Part shown: positions 27,770-35,872 of the stretch, piece after piece
Layout of the letters: each line of letters begins with the position of its first letter
Numbering within the stretch: position 1 is the stretch's first letter
Assembly: GCF_042665255.1 (NCBI RefSeq)
Contig: NZ_JBHTCD010000004.1
Reading direction: 5' to 3' (one strand)
Length of the DNA: 64,000 bases
Source: Insolitispirillum peregrinum
Lineage (GTDB): Bacteria; Pseudomonadota; Alphaproteobacteria; Rhodospirillales; Rhodospirillaceae
Translations under genes and position numbers: made by a program
The notes under the pieces: generated by a model
What the model saw: only the letters and a program-made list of their open reading frames with translations
Database searches by the model: none
What the model was told of the DNA's origin: nothing

Positions 27770-28249
27770 ATGTCAAAAACCACCCGTGGAACACAAGTGC
27801 TTGGCAAAGCCAAGGTTGCCTTCACCCTGCACCCCTACGAGTACAACCCGGCGGGCGAGCGCGTCGGGCTGCAGGCAGCCGAAGCGATGCAGGCCGACCC
27901 GCAGATCGTGCTGAAAACCCTGATGGCCGAGGTTGATGGGCACCCGGTTTGTGTGGTGGTGCCATCGGACGGCGAAGTCAGCATGAAAAAGCTGGCGGCT
28001 GCCTTTGGCGGCAAGTCGGCCCAGATGATGAAGCCACCCGATGCCGAGCGGCTGACCGGCTATCACGTCGGTGGCATCAGCCCGTTCGGGCAGAAGAAAC
28101 GTGTCCCGACCGTTGTGGAAAGCGACGCGCTGTCTCATCCGCTGGTCTACATCAACGGTGGTCAGCGCGGCCTGTTGGTCCGGCTGGCTCCGGCGGATGC
28201 GGTGGCGGTGCTGGGGGCGGTGGTGGCATCGGTGATGAGCGAGGGATAA
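27770..28249 (+). CDS. ybaK: Cys-tRNA(Pro)/Cys-tRNA(Cys) deacylase YbaK
   Basis: A 159-residue YbaK/EbsC protein. It has the family motifs KTLMAEVDGHPVCVVVPSD, KKLAAAFGGKSAQMMKPPDAERLTGY and the GGISPFGQKKRVP loop with the conserved Lys in the active region. These enzymes hydrolyse Cys mischarged onto tRNA-Pro. It lies divergent from the TPR-sulfotransferase gene and ends only 4 bp from the convergent Nudix gene, with no room for a separate terminator. Confidence 0.95.
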   Translation: MSKTTRGTQVLGKAKVAFTLHPYEYNPAGERVGLQAAEAMQADPQIVLKTLMAEVDGHPVCVVVPSDGEVSMKKLAAAFGGKSAQMMKPPDAERLTGYHVGGISPFGQKKRVPTVVESDALSHPLVYINGGQRGLLVRLAPADAVAVLGAVVASVMSEG

Positions 28250-28253
28250 GGAC

Positions 28254-28829
28254 TTATCCGGCGACGCTGATCAGGAACAGCGTTTCGGCATCGTGAATGC
28301 GCGTGTCGGCCAGCAGGGCCGGGCGCTGATCGCGGCCAAAGCGGTGGCAGGCGCGGATGGCTTCATTTTCGTCGGTCTGGCTGCTGACCGGCTCGGCGGT
28401 GATGTCGGCGATGAACAGATGGAGCGGATAATCACTGGCTCCGATGGTGCGGACTGGCGTCAGGGTCAGCACGGCGTGACCGGTTTCTTCCAGCACTTCC
28501 CGTCGGGCGGCCTCGTCCGGGCTTTGATCGCTGGCGCCAAAACCGCGTGGGGCTTCCAGCCGCCAGCCGCGTTCGGTGTGGCGGAAAATCTCGATCAGCA
28601 GCAAGCTGCCGTCGGGCAGGCGCGGCAGGACGACCACCCCATAGGGCGCCGCCCATCGCCAGCGAAACGATGTACCGTCGTTGCCCGCCGCCCCACCGCG
28701 AGCCGGGAAGCGGACCCGGTCGTTGAACACCTCGACATAGGCATTCTGAAAGATCGGGCCTTCTTCCAGCAGTTCGATTTCACCGCGTCGGGTGTCACCG
28801 CGATATGGTGGGGGACGAACGGCCATCAT
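28254..28829 (-). CDS. Nudix hydrolase
   Basis: A 191-residue Nudix protein. The start at 28829 overlaps the rlmN stop by one base (TGATG); an ATG directly after it is an alternative start. Upstream in-frame codons back to 29069 are only the rlmN gene read in another frame. The Nudix box is GFGASDQSPDEAARREVLEETG: REVLEE is intact, but the Glu of G-x5-E is Gln. The fold resembles ADP-ribose or nucleoside-diphosphate-sugar hydrolases. It is coupled to rlmN. The substrate is not clear. Confidence 0.88.
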   Translation of the reverse strand: MMAVRPPPYRGDTRRGEIELLEEGPIFQNAYVEVFNDRVRFPARGGAAGNDGTSFRWRWAAPYGVVVLPRLPDGSLLLIEIFRHTERGWRLEAPRGFGASDQSPDEAARREVLEETGHAVLTLTPVRTIGASDYPLHLFIADITAEPVSSQTDENEAIRACHRFGRDQRPALLADTRIHDAETLFLISVAG

Positions 28830-30034
28830 CAGGCTGCCGGAGTCGCCGGAGCGCTGGTTTCGGGCAGCACGCCAACCAGCGAGGCATCGGCAGCCAGACC
28901 ACGGGCCTTGCGTTCGCGCTGGCTGTCGGACTTCAACTGGCCACAGGCGGCCAGAATGTCGCGGCCACGCGGGGTGCGGATCGGGGCGGAATAGCCCAGA
29001 CCGGCCAGCACGTCCGAGAAGCGTTCGATGCGCGCCCAGTCCGAACATTCCAGTGTCGAACCGGGCCACGGATTGAACGGCAGCAGGTTGAACTTGCAGG
29101 GAATGCCCTTGACCATCCGCGCCAGTTGGCGGGCATCGGCATCGCTGTCGTTGACGCCCTTCAGCATGATGTATTCAAAGGTGATGCGGCGGGCGTTGGT
29201 GGCACCGGGGTAATCGCGGCAGGCCTGCATCAATTCCTTCAGCGGCCATTTCTTGTTGATCGGCATGATCTCGCTGCGCACGTCATCGGTGGCGGCGTGC
29301 AGCGAAATGGCCAGATTGACCCCGACATCACGGCCCAGATCATACATGCGCGGCACCACGCCCGAGGTAGACAGCGTCACCCGTCGTTTCGACAACGAAA
29401 TGCCGTCGGGATCGGTGAGGATCTTCAGCGCATTGACGGTGGCGTCATAGTTGAACAGCGGCTCACCCATCCCCATCACCACCACGTTCGACAGCAGGCG
29501 GCCGGTTTCGTTGGGGGTGGGCCATTCGCCATAGGAATCGCGGGCGATCAGGAACTGGCCGACGATTTCTGCCGCCGTCAGGTTGCGCACCAGCTTTTGC
29601 GTGCCGGTGTGGCAGAACCGACAGGTCAGGGTGCAGCCAACCTGGGTCGAAATGCACACCGCGCCGCGTTCTTCGTCCGGGTCGGGGATGTAGACGGTTT
29701 CGGCTTCGTTGCGGTCGCCAAAGCGCAGCAACCACTTGCGGGTCGAATCGACCGAGGTCTGTTCGCGCGACACCTGCGGGCGCGAGATGAAGAACCGTTC
29801 CTGCATCCTGTCACGCAGCGGCTTGGACAGGTTGGTCATCTCGTCAATGGTGGTGACACCACGATTGTACAGCCACAGCCAGACCTGCTTGACGCGAAAG
29901 GATTTTTCGCCCAGCTCGGCAAAGGCTTCGGCCATTTCCTCGCGCGACAGTCCGATCAGGTCCAGACGGCCTTCGGAGTCCAGGGAACGGCGCGGCGCAT
30001 CCTCGGCGCTGGTCTTGAAAATAGGGTCGGTCAT
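28829..30034 (-). CDS. rlmN: 23S rRNA A2503 / tRNA A37 C2-methyltransferase RlmN
   Basis: A 401-residue radical-SAM methyltransferase. The start at 30034 (MTDPIFKTSAEDAP) is preferred; an in-frame ATG-rich extension to 30268 reads through an unlikely leader. The [4Fe-4S] motif is C134-x3-C138-x2-C141 (CTLTCRFC). Other family blocks are GMGEPLFNYDA, RRVTLSTSGVVPRM, AISLHAATDDVRSEIMPIN and LLPFNPWPGS. RlmN uses two SAM molecules to methylate A2503 near the peptidyl-transferase centre and A37 of some tRNAs. It is followed by a coupled Nudix gene. Confidence 0.97.
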   Translation of the reverse strand: MTDPIFKTSAEDAPRRSLDSEGRLDLIGLSREEMAEAFAELGEKSFRVKQVWLWLYNRGVTTIDEMTNLSKPLRDRMQERFFISRPQVSREQTSVDSTRKWLLRFGDRNEAETVYIPDPDEERGAVCISTQVGCTLTCRFCHTGTQKLVRNLTAAEIVGQFLIARDSYGEWPTPNETGRLLSNVVVMGMGEPLFNYDATVNALKILTDPDGISLSKRRVTLSTSGVVPRMYDLGRDVGVNLAISLHAATDDVRSEIMPINKKWPLKELMQACRDYPGATNARRITFEYIMLKGVNDSDADARQLARMVKGIPCKFNLLPFNPWPGSTLECSDWARIERFSDVLAGLGYSAPIRTPRGRDILAACGQLKSDSQRERKARGLAADASLVGVLPETSAPATPAA

Positions 30035-30378
30035 GGTTGCTCTATCGTGCTCGTCCCGACCATGCCAGCACGCCGGGGCCAACGGCCAGAGCGGAGCATT
30101 CGGGAAGATTGCCCCGTGATGACGGGGGGCCATCGCGGCCAGAATATGGGACATCAGGGTCTTCATATAAGCCGCCAGCCGCAAGAGGAAAAGTCCTTTT
30201 GTCTTTCCGGCTATTTTCAGGGGCGGGATGACGTCCCGAAAAGGGTATTCCGGCCTTCTTCCTGCCATGATTACGATGTTAAAATAATCCGTCTTTTCAC
30301 TTGGCGGAATGGGCGGTTCGTGGTTCCCTTCTGGCGACGTACACCCCCGTCCTTTCTGCCCACAAGGAGCCTGACTGT

Positions 30379-31260
30379 ATGCCGTCCCTCGCCTCCCGTT
30401 CCCGTCGAGTTGGGTTGCTGGTTGCCATGGTGGGAAGCACGCTGGCGGCGTGTTCCGGGGATTACAACATCTCTGCCGTTCGCAACCTGAAAGCCGACGG
30501 TGGCACCTATCAGCTTGCTTTGCAGCAAGGCTATGCCGATGTCGCCCAGTGGAAGCAGGAAGAGCAGAACTGGGCCGATTCCGAATTGATGCTGGGCAAG
30601 GCGCGGGCCGCAGCCGGTGGGGCGGTGCCGACGATGGAAGAGCCGACCAGCGACGGGCTGAAAGTATTGCGCGGGCGGGTCGATGCCGCCCTGACGCCGG
30701 GCCGGGTCGAGCGCAAGCCGATTGATGCGGCGATGTTGCAGGTGGCTTATGACTGTCTGGCCCGCTCGTCGCTCAATCCGCCGCATCCGGAAGGGGCGAA
30801 AAGCCATAGCTGCCAGACCATGTTTGACGAGGCGCTGAGCAGCCTGCTGACCACCCCCGAACTGACCCCGCCGAGCGAACCGACCGCGATCTATTTTGAC
30901 CGCAACCAGTCGAAGATCAGCGAAGCGGGCCGGGCCGAGCTGAAAAAGATCATTGAGCAGATCAAGGCAGGCAATCCGCGCGAAGTGATCATCAGCGGTT
31001 ACAGCGACAGCACCGGAACGCTGGCGGCCAATATCGTGATGGCGCAAAAGCGGGTGACAGCGGTCTATACGATGATGGTCGAAGCCGGTATTCCCGCCGA
31101 CAGGATCAAGCAAATGGTCTATGGCGAAGAAGACCCGTCGCTGCCCGGCACCCCGCCGCCTACCCCCAAGGGACCGAAAAGCGGCAAGGAAACGGTGTCA
31201 GGCAAGGATCGGGACGTGGAGTCCACCCGCCGCCGGGTGACCATTTCCTTCAGTTCCTGA
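30379..31260 (+). CDS. OmpA-like peptidoglycan-binding lipoprotein
   Basis: A 293-residue outer-membrane lipoprotein. The start at 30379 has AAGGAG upstream and gives a signal peptide with lipobox LAAC (Cys24 region, MVGSTLAACSG). The C-terminal third is an OmpA domain: AIYFDRNQSKISEAGRAELKKI, ISGYSDSTG, AQKRVTAVYTMMVEAGI and a final SRRRVTISFS-like RRRVTISFS strand. A Pro/Lys/Gly insert lies near 255-275. It should bridge the outer membrane and peptidoglycan. The middle part (30-170) is not recognised. It is a single gene, convergent with the TrmH-type gene. Confidence 0.88.
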   Translation: MPSLASRSRRVGLLVAMVGSTLAACSGDYNISAVRNLKADGGTYQLALQQGYADVAQWKQEEQNWADSELMLGKARAAAGGAVPTMEEPTSDGLKVLRGRVDAALTPGRVERKPIDAAMLQVAYDCLARSSLNPPHPEGAKSHSCQTMFDEALSSLLTTPELTPPSEPTAIYFDRNQSKISEAGRAELKKIIEQIKAGNPREVIISGYSDSTGTLAANIVMAQKRVTAVYTMMVEAGIPADRIKQMVYGEEDPSLPGTPPPTPKGPKSGKETVSGKDRDVESTRRRVTISFSS

Positions 31261-31292
31261 CCGCGCTGGAGTCGTGAGCGCTCCACGTCCTT

Positions 31293-31895
31293 TTATTCTT
31301 CCAGCAAATCGCCGTCCTTGCCGACCTTCGCCAGCTCGACCTCGGCCAGCGGGGTCGGTGACTGGAATTTGGCAAAGGCATCGGGGATGCCAAAGGCGGG
31401 CTTGGGCAGTGCGTCCGGGCGCGGCCCCCCCGGCCGCATCGGGCGCGGCGCAAAACGGCCCCGGCTGAGCACGCGGTCATACATCACCACCACCCCGGCC
31501 ATCCCGACGTTCAGGCACAGGCGGGTGGGAATCTTGATGATATGGTCACAGCGGGCCACCGTTTCCGGCGACAGCGACGACCGTTCCGGCCCCAGAATGT
31601 AGGCGGCATTCAGCGGGTGGTGAAAACTCGGCAGATCAATCGCATCGTCCATCAGCTCGATTCCCACCAAAGCGCAGCCCTTGGGCAGCATCATCTGGTC
31701 CAGAGTCGGGAACTGGAAGAACGGCAGACTGTTCAGGCTGTCCGAGGTATCAATCTTGGCCCCTTCCAGCCGTTGATAGTTGGCGGCGACGGTGAAGACA
31801 AAGCTGGCCCCGAAAGCATGGGCCGAACGGAACAGGTTCCCGACATTGTAAGGCTTGCTGATCCGTTCGACTCCGACGCCGAAATAGCCGCGCAT
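31293..31895 (-). CDS. SpoU/TrmH-family RNA 2'-O-methyltransferase
   Basis: A 200-residue SPOUT methyltransferase. The start at 31895 (MRGYFGVGVERIS) fits the family better than in-frame codons to 31967. The three motifs are NVGNLFRSAHAFGASFVF, ILGPERSSLS and RLCLNVGMAGVVVMYDRV. These proteins form a trefoil knot and methylate a ribose 2'-hydroxyl in tRNA or rRNA. The C-terminal extension (about 155-200, Pro- and Arg-rich) is not part of the core. The exact RNA target cannot be told from sequence. Confidence 0.9.
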   Translation of the reverse strand: MRGYFGVGVERISKPYNVGNLFRSAHAFGASFVFTVAANYQRLEGAKIDTSDSLNSLPFFQFPTLDQMMLPKGCALVGIELMDDAIDLPSFHHPLNAAYILGPERSSLSPETVARCDHIIKIPTRLCLNVGMAGVVVMYDRVLSRGRFAPRPMRPGGPRPDALPKPAFGIPDAFAKFQSPTPLAEVELAKVGKDGDLLEE

Positions 31896-32014
31896 GGACT
31901 CGACTCCTTGAGATGTTGCCCGGACAGGGATGTTTTGCTGTCGCAGGGGAAAAATTGGCTGCATCATCGGGATTTTCCACCAATGCGCAAGCCAACAAGC
32001 ACCCCGGAGGACCC

Positions 32015-33004
32015 ATGAAAGGACATTTCATCACCGACTGGAGCCAACCCGAACACCTGACCCTGCGCGAAATGCCCGATGTGGCGCTGACCGCCGGACA
32101 GGTTCGCGTCGCGGTGCGGGCGGTCGGGGTGAACTTTGCCGACGGATTGATTATCCAGGGCAAGTATCAGGAAAAGCCGGCCTTTCCCTTTGCTCCCGGC
32201 TTTGAAATTGCGGGCGAGGTCAGTGAAATCGCCCCTGACGTGACCCATTTCCACATCGGGCAACGGGTGTTCGCCGCCATCGCCCACAGCGGCTATGCCG
32301 ATCAGGTGGTGCTGCCCGCCAGCCATCTGCACACCATCCCGGCCAGCATGGATTTCGCCACCGCAGCGGCCTTTCCGATTGCCTATGGCACCAGCCATTT
32401 CGCCCTGATCGACCGCGCCCGCCTGCAGGCAGGGGAAACGGTGCTGATTCATGGCGCGGCCGGTGGAGTCGGACTGACCGCCGTCGAATGCGCCAAGGCT
32501 GCCGGAGCGCGGGTGATTGCCACCGCGCGCGGGGCTGACCGGGTGCAGATTGCCCTTGATCACGGGGCTGATGTCGGCCTTGATACCGCCAGTCCGGACT
32601 TCTCGCTGCGCGATCAGGTCAGGGCGCTGACCGATGGGCGGGGCGTTGATGTGGTTTATGATCCGGTCGGCGGCGAGCTGTTTGATGCCAGCCTGCGCTG
32701 CACCGCCCCGGATGGGCGGCTGCTGGTGATTGGTTTTGCTGGCGGAACGGTGCCGCAAATTCCCGCCAACCATCTGCTGGTCAAGAATTTGTCAGTGATC
32801 GGGGTCTATTGGGGGGCTTACCGGACGCTGGCTCCGGCGCGCTTTCAGGCCAGCTTTGAAGAACTGATCAGCTGGTACAAGGCCGGATTGCTGAAGCCGC
32901 TGGTGTCGCAGACGTTCCCGCTGGAACAGGCTTCCGAGGCGCTGATCGCCCTCAAGAACCGCCAGATCACCGGCAAGGCGGTGCTGACGGTGGACCCGGC
33001 ATAA
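32015..33004 (+). CDS. NADPH:quinone oxidoreductase (zinc-independent MDR family)
   Basis: A 329-residue medium-chain dehydrogenase/reductase. The start at 32015 has CGGAGG 5 bp upstream. Landmarks are VGVNFADGLIIQGKYQEKP, PGFEIAGEV and the cofactor loop VLIHGAAGGVGLTAVECAKAAG, and the C-terminal KPLVSQTFPLEQASEALI. The zinc ligands of alcohol dehydrogenases are absent. It likely reduces quinones or enones with NADPH. It stands alone between a minus-strand methyltransferase and bfd. Confidence 0.92.
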   Translation: MKGHFITDWSQPEHLTLREMPDVALTAGQVRVAVRAVGVNFADGLIIQGKYQEKPAFPFAPGFEIAGEVSEIAPDVTHFHIGQRVFAAIAHSGYADQVVLPASHLHTIPASMDFATAAAFPIAYGTSHFALIDRARLQAGETVLIHGAAGGVGLTAVECAKAAGARVIATARGADRVQIALDHGADVGLDTASPDFSLRDQVRALTDGRGVDVVYDPVGGELFDASLRCTAPDGRLLVIGFAGGTVPQIPANHLLVKNLSVIGVYWGAYRTLAPARFQASFEELISWYKAGLLKPLVSQTFPLEQASEALIALKNRQITGKAVLTVDPA

Positions 33005-33041
33005 ACGGGACGGACATCGCGCGGGAGGGGCTTCGGAGAGC

Positions 33042-33230
33042 TTACGAAGCCTTTTCCAGCGAGCTCAGTTGCTGGTTTTCGCGCAGGATATCACGGACGC
33101 AATGAACGCATTTCCCGCATTCCGGCTTGGTCCCGGTGGAGCGGAAGACGTGAGAGACGTTCTGCGCCCCGCGATTCCGCGCTTCGCGGATCTGGCGATC
33201 AGTCAGGGCATTGCAAAGACAAACGTACAT
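33042..33230 (-). CDS. bfd: bacterioferritin-associated ferredoxin Bfd
   Basis: A 62-residue [2Fe-2S] protein. The start at 33230 gives MYVCLCNALTDRQIREA with the cluster ligands C4, C6, C38 and C41, exactly the Bfd spacing; C44 is additional. Bfd passes electrons to bacterioferritin to release stored iron. No bacterioferritin gene is adjacent. A candidate Fur-type site lies about 145 bp upstream, in line with the iron-starvation induction known for Bfd. Confidence 0.93.
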   Translation of the reverse strand: MYVCLCNALTDRQIREARNRGAQNVSHVFRSTGTKPECGKCVHCVRDILRENQQLSSLEKAS

Positions 33231-33372
33231 GCTGCGCGCTCCACACAATGGGAACCCCTAATCTTGTTAGGACTATACAAAGCTGCGTCGTCAGGTGCAA
33301 TTGATTTTGCGTCTGTGTCGCAGTTTCGATACCCCGGAGAGCACTCTACCGAAGCCGCCGCATTTCGCAAGT

Positions 33373-33394
33373 GAAAATGATTTGCAGAATCATC
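33373..33394. promoter_or_regulatory. candidate Fur/Irr-type iron box
   Basis: GAAAATGATTTGCAGAATCATC contains the inverted repeat ATGAT (33377-33381) and ATCAT (33389-33393), a shape seen in Fur-family operators. It lies between bfd (minus strand) and a small plus-strand reading frame at 33492. The match is imperfect, and no promoter boxes could be fixed. Confidence 0.35.
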
Positions 33395-33491
33395 CGGGCC
33401 ATGATTGGATAGCCCTACAAAGTGTCCGGTAAAGCCCGACCAAGGCCCTGTGACACTGTTTTCAGGCATCCCGACATGGGGGAGAAGCATC

Positions 33492-33668
33492 ATGATGATC
33501 TGGCGCGGCCTGCAGCCCAAAGTAATGGCCAGCCTGCTGCTGTCGATGGCCGCCCAACAGGCTGCCCAGCGCACGGCCTCGGCCAACACCCCTCGCCCGA
33601 CTCCGGCCCCGGCCCAGCGCGGTGCCGAGTCCCACAGCGCCAAGCCGACCCGCGAACCGGCCCGGTAA
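33492..33668 (+). CDS. hypothetical small protein (58 residues)
   Basis: A short reading frame with a good ribosome site (GGGGGAGAAG, 4 to 9 bp upstream) and a start at ATGATG. The product has an N-terminal hydrophobic-like segment (VMASLLLSMAAQQAAQ) and a Pro/Ala/Arg-rich tail. It shows no recognisable domain. It sits about 100 bp downstream of the candidate iron box and ends 2 bp before the convergent exonuclease gene. It may or may not be real. Confidence 0.4.
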   Translation: MMIWRGLQPKVMASLLLSMAAQQAAQRTASANTPRPTPAPAQRGAESHSAKPTREPAR

Positions 33669-33669
33669 T

Positions 33670-34515
33670 TCAGGGCGTTCGCAGGGTCAGCACCACCGGC
33701 GCATGATCGCTGGGCGGTTCCCAGCCCCGGGCATCGCGGACCACCTCGAAGTCTGCCTGTGCCGCCGCCAGCGGTTCGGTGATCCACAGATGATCCAGCC
33801 GCCGCCCCCGGTTGCTGGTTTGCCAGGCGTCCCCTTGCTGGCGGTAACTCCACCAGGTGAACAGCGGTTCGGACGGCGGGACAAAGGTGCGGGCGCTGTC
33901 GATCCAGCGCACCGAGTCTTGCAATCGTTGCAGATGCAGGATTTCCACCGGCGTGTGGGTGATCACCCGCGACATCTTTTTATGGTCCCACACGTCGGTC
34001 GGTAACGGGGCAACATTGAAATCCCCGGTCAGCACCATCGCATCGTGATAGCCGCGCCGGGCGAGGAACCACTGTTCAACCTCGTGCAGGAAGGCCAGCT
34101 TGTGGGCGAACTTCGGGTTCACCTCGGGGTCCGGTATATCGCCGCCCGCCGGGACATACAGGCAATGGACCTCGACCGAGCCTTGCGGGCTGCCTGCAAA
34201 GGCCACGCGCGCCGAGATGTGGCGGCAATCGTCGCGCCCGCACCAGCTGACCCGCTGCACATCCTCAAGCGGCCAGCGCGACAGGATCGCCACGCCGTTA
34301 TAGCTTTTCATCCCCGACAGCGCCTGATGCGGATAGCCCCAGTCGGCCAGCACCCCGGCGGGAAACAGGGCGTCGATCACCTTGGTTTCCTGCAGGCAGA
34401 TCACATCCGGGTCTTGTGCCCGGATCAGGCGTTCCAGGTGTGGCAGACGCAGGCGGACCGAATTGACGTTCCAGCTGGCAATCCGCAGGACTGACGGCAG
34501 CGCGGCAGAGGACAC
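33670..34515 (-). CDS. xth: exodeoxyribonuclease III (Xth)
   Basis: A 281-residue ExoIII/APE1-type enzyme. Motifs are RIASWNVNSVRLRL (metal-binding Asn), DVICLQETKV (catalytic Glu), YNGVAILSR, VLTGDFNVAPLPTDVWD, FTWWSYRQQGDAWQTSNRGRRLDHLW, and the final SDHAPVVL with the catalytic Asp-His. It removes AP sites and 3'-blocked ends during base-excision repair. It is a single gene on the minus strand with a short palindromic repeat upstream. Confidence 0.97.
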   Translation of the reverse strand: MSSAALPSVLRIASWNVNSVRLRLPHLERLIRAQDPDVICLQETKVIDALFPAGVLADWGYPHQALSGMKSYNGVAILSRWPLEDVQRVSWCGRDDCRHISARVAFAGSPQGSVEVHCLYVPAGGDIPDPEVNPKFAHKLAFLHEVEQWFLARRGYHDAMVLTGDFNVAPLPTDVWDHKKMSRVITHTPVEILHLQRLQDSVRWIDSARTFVPPSEPLFTWWSYRQQGDAWQTSNRGRRLDHLWITEPLAAAQADFEVVRDARGWEPPSDHAPVVLTLRTP

Positions 34516-34612
34516 GGGGCGACTCCGGGATCAGGGAAAAGCAAAAGGCGCGGTACACATGCCACCGCTCCGTTCAGCCAGACCGATAAAGCCCAGACGG
34601 ATAGAGTATTGG

Positions 34613-34637
34613 GCGAAAAATGGGAACCGGTTTTCGC
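34613..34637. repeat. short palindromic repeat (ACCGG core), solitary copy
   Basis: GCGAAAA at 34613-34619 and TTTTCGC at 34631-34637 flank a GGGAACCGG core. The same core and arms recur at 40222-40262, 49925-50088 and 63375-63418. Here it lies between xth and a glycosyltransferase gene. Confidence 0.7.
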
Positions 34638-34661
34638 ACCCTGTTCCAGGATGACAGCCGG

Positions 34662-35762
34662 TCAGGCCCGCAAGGGCTGAAGGGCTGCGACGAACTGGCG
34701 GGCGACTTCCTGCCAGGAAAAGCGTTCGGCATGGCGGCGGCAGGCCTGCGGCGACAGCGACAGGGCGGCGATGGCGGCGGCACGCAGGTCTTCGTCAAGG
34801 CAGCCAACTGTCCCGACGCCATCCAGCAGCACGTCCTGCGGGCCGGTGACCGGAAAGGCCGCGACAGGAACGCCGCAGGCCAGCGCTTCCAGCATCACCA
34901 GCCCAAAGGTATCGGTGCGCGACGGAAACACAAACACGTCAGCCGCGTTATAGCAGGCGCGCAGTTCATCGTCGCCGTTGGCGATGTGGAACAGGACCTG
35001 CGGATAGGCCCTGATCAGCGCCGCCCGCTGGGGACCATCACCAACCACCACCCTGGCACCGGGCAGATCGAGATCAAGAAACGCACTCAGGTTCTTTTCC
35101 ACCGTCACCCGCCCGACGTACAGGAACAGCGGGCGGCCGGTCATGCCGCGCTCGCTCAGGGCGGCGTGGAACGCCCCCTTGTCAGCTGGATAAAAGACAC
35201 TGGTATCAACGCCGTGCGCCCATGGACGGACGCGGTCAAAGCCCCGTTCGGTCAGTTCGCGAAAGACGTTTTCTGACGGGGCCAGCACCGCACTGGATGG
35301 CCGGTGGAAGCGCCGCAGGGCGGCATATAGCCATGGCAGCGGCAGGCCGGTGCGGGTGTGGATATATTCGGGAAATTTCGAGTGGTAGGCGGTGGTGAAC
35401 GGGTGGCCGTGCTTCAGGCACCAGCGCCGTGTCGCCGCCCCCAACGGGCCTTCGGTGGCAATATGGATGGCGTCCGGGCGGGCCTCGGCCAGCCGCCGGG
35501 CGAGGGCATTGCCCCACGGCAGGGCCAGGCGGATTTCCGGATAGGTCGGGCAGGGCAGGGTGGGGAACAGGCCGGGGTGGATCACCTCGACCTGATATCC
35601 TGCGGCCAGCAATTCGGCCTGCAGGGAGACCAGAACGCGCACCACGCCATTGCGCTGGGGATGCCAGGCATCACTGACCAGCACGATCCGCGACTGCAAA
35701 GGCAAGGGAGACGACGGCGAAAAGGCAGGCGCGGGAACAGCAAGGGCGGCGGTCTGCGGCAT
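34662..35762 (-). CDS. glycosyltransferase family 4 (GT-B), mannosyltransferase-like
   Basis: A 366-residue GT-B enzyme. The N-terminus has IVLVSDAWHPQRNGVVRVL and the acceptor domain HIATEGPLGAATRRWCLKHG. The C-terminal donor domain has FLYVGRVTVEKNLSAFLDLDLPG and the SRTDTFGLVMLEALACGVPVAAF block. It resembles the enzymes that use GDP-mannose or UDP-sugars to glycosylate glycolipids. The acceptor is unknown. The mscS terminator lies about 20 bp before its start, so it has its own promoter. Confidence 0.88.
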   Translation of the reverse strand: MPQTAALAVPAPAFSPSSPLPLQSRIVLVSDAWHPQRNGVVRVLVSLQAELLAAGYQVEVIHPGLFPTLPCPTYPEIRLALPWGNALARRLAEARPDAIHIATEGPLGAATRRWCLKHGHPFTTAYHSKFPEYIHTRTGLPLPWLYAALRRFHRPSSAVLAPSENVFRELTERGFDRVRPWAHGVDTSVFYPADKGAFHAALSERGMTGRPLFLYVGRVTVEKNLSAFLDLDLPGARVVVGDGPQRAALIRAYPQVLFHIANGDDELRACYNAADVFVFPSRTDTFGLVMLEALACGVPVAAFPVTGPQDVLLDGVGTVGCLDEDLRAAAIAALSLSPQACRRHAERFSWQEVARQFVAALQPLRA

Positions 35763-35782
35763 GGGGGCAGTCTCCGGCGGTG

Positions 35783-35823
35783 CAGAAAGAAAGGGCGGAT
35801 AGAGCCGTCTGCTCTATCCGCCC
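35783..35823 (-). terminator. intrinsic terminator of the MscS-type gene
   Basis: A 13-bp perfect stem (GGGCGGATAGAGC at 35793-35805, GCTCTATCCGCCC at 35811-35823) with a 5-nt loop. Read on the minus strand it is followed by TTTCTTTC. It lies 50 bp past the end of the channel gene. Confidence 0.88.
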
Positions 35824-35872
35824 TCAGGACCCGCAAGTCCAGTGAACCTCCGGTGACGCCGGAATGACCCTT

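Noticed and set aside
33203..33853. 216-residue minus-strand frame over bfd upstream region
   Set aside because: It overlaps bfd and exonuclease III in other frames and has no domain or codon pattern of a gene.
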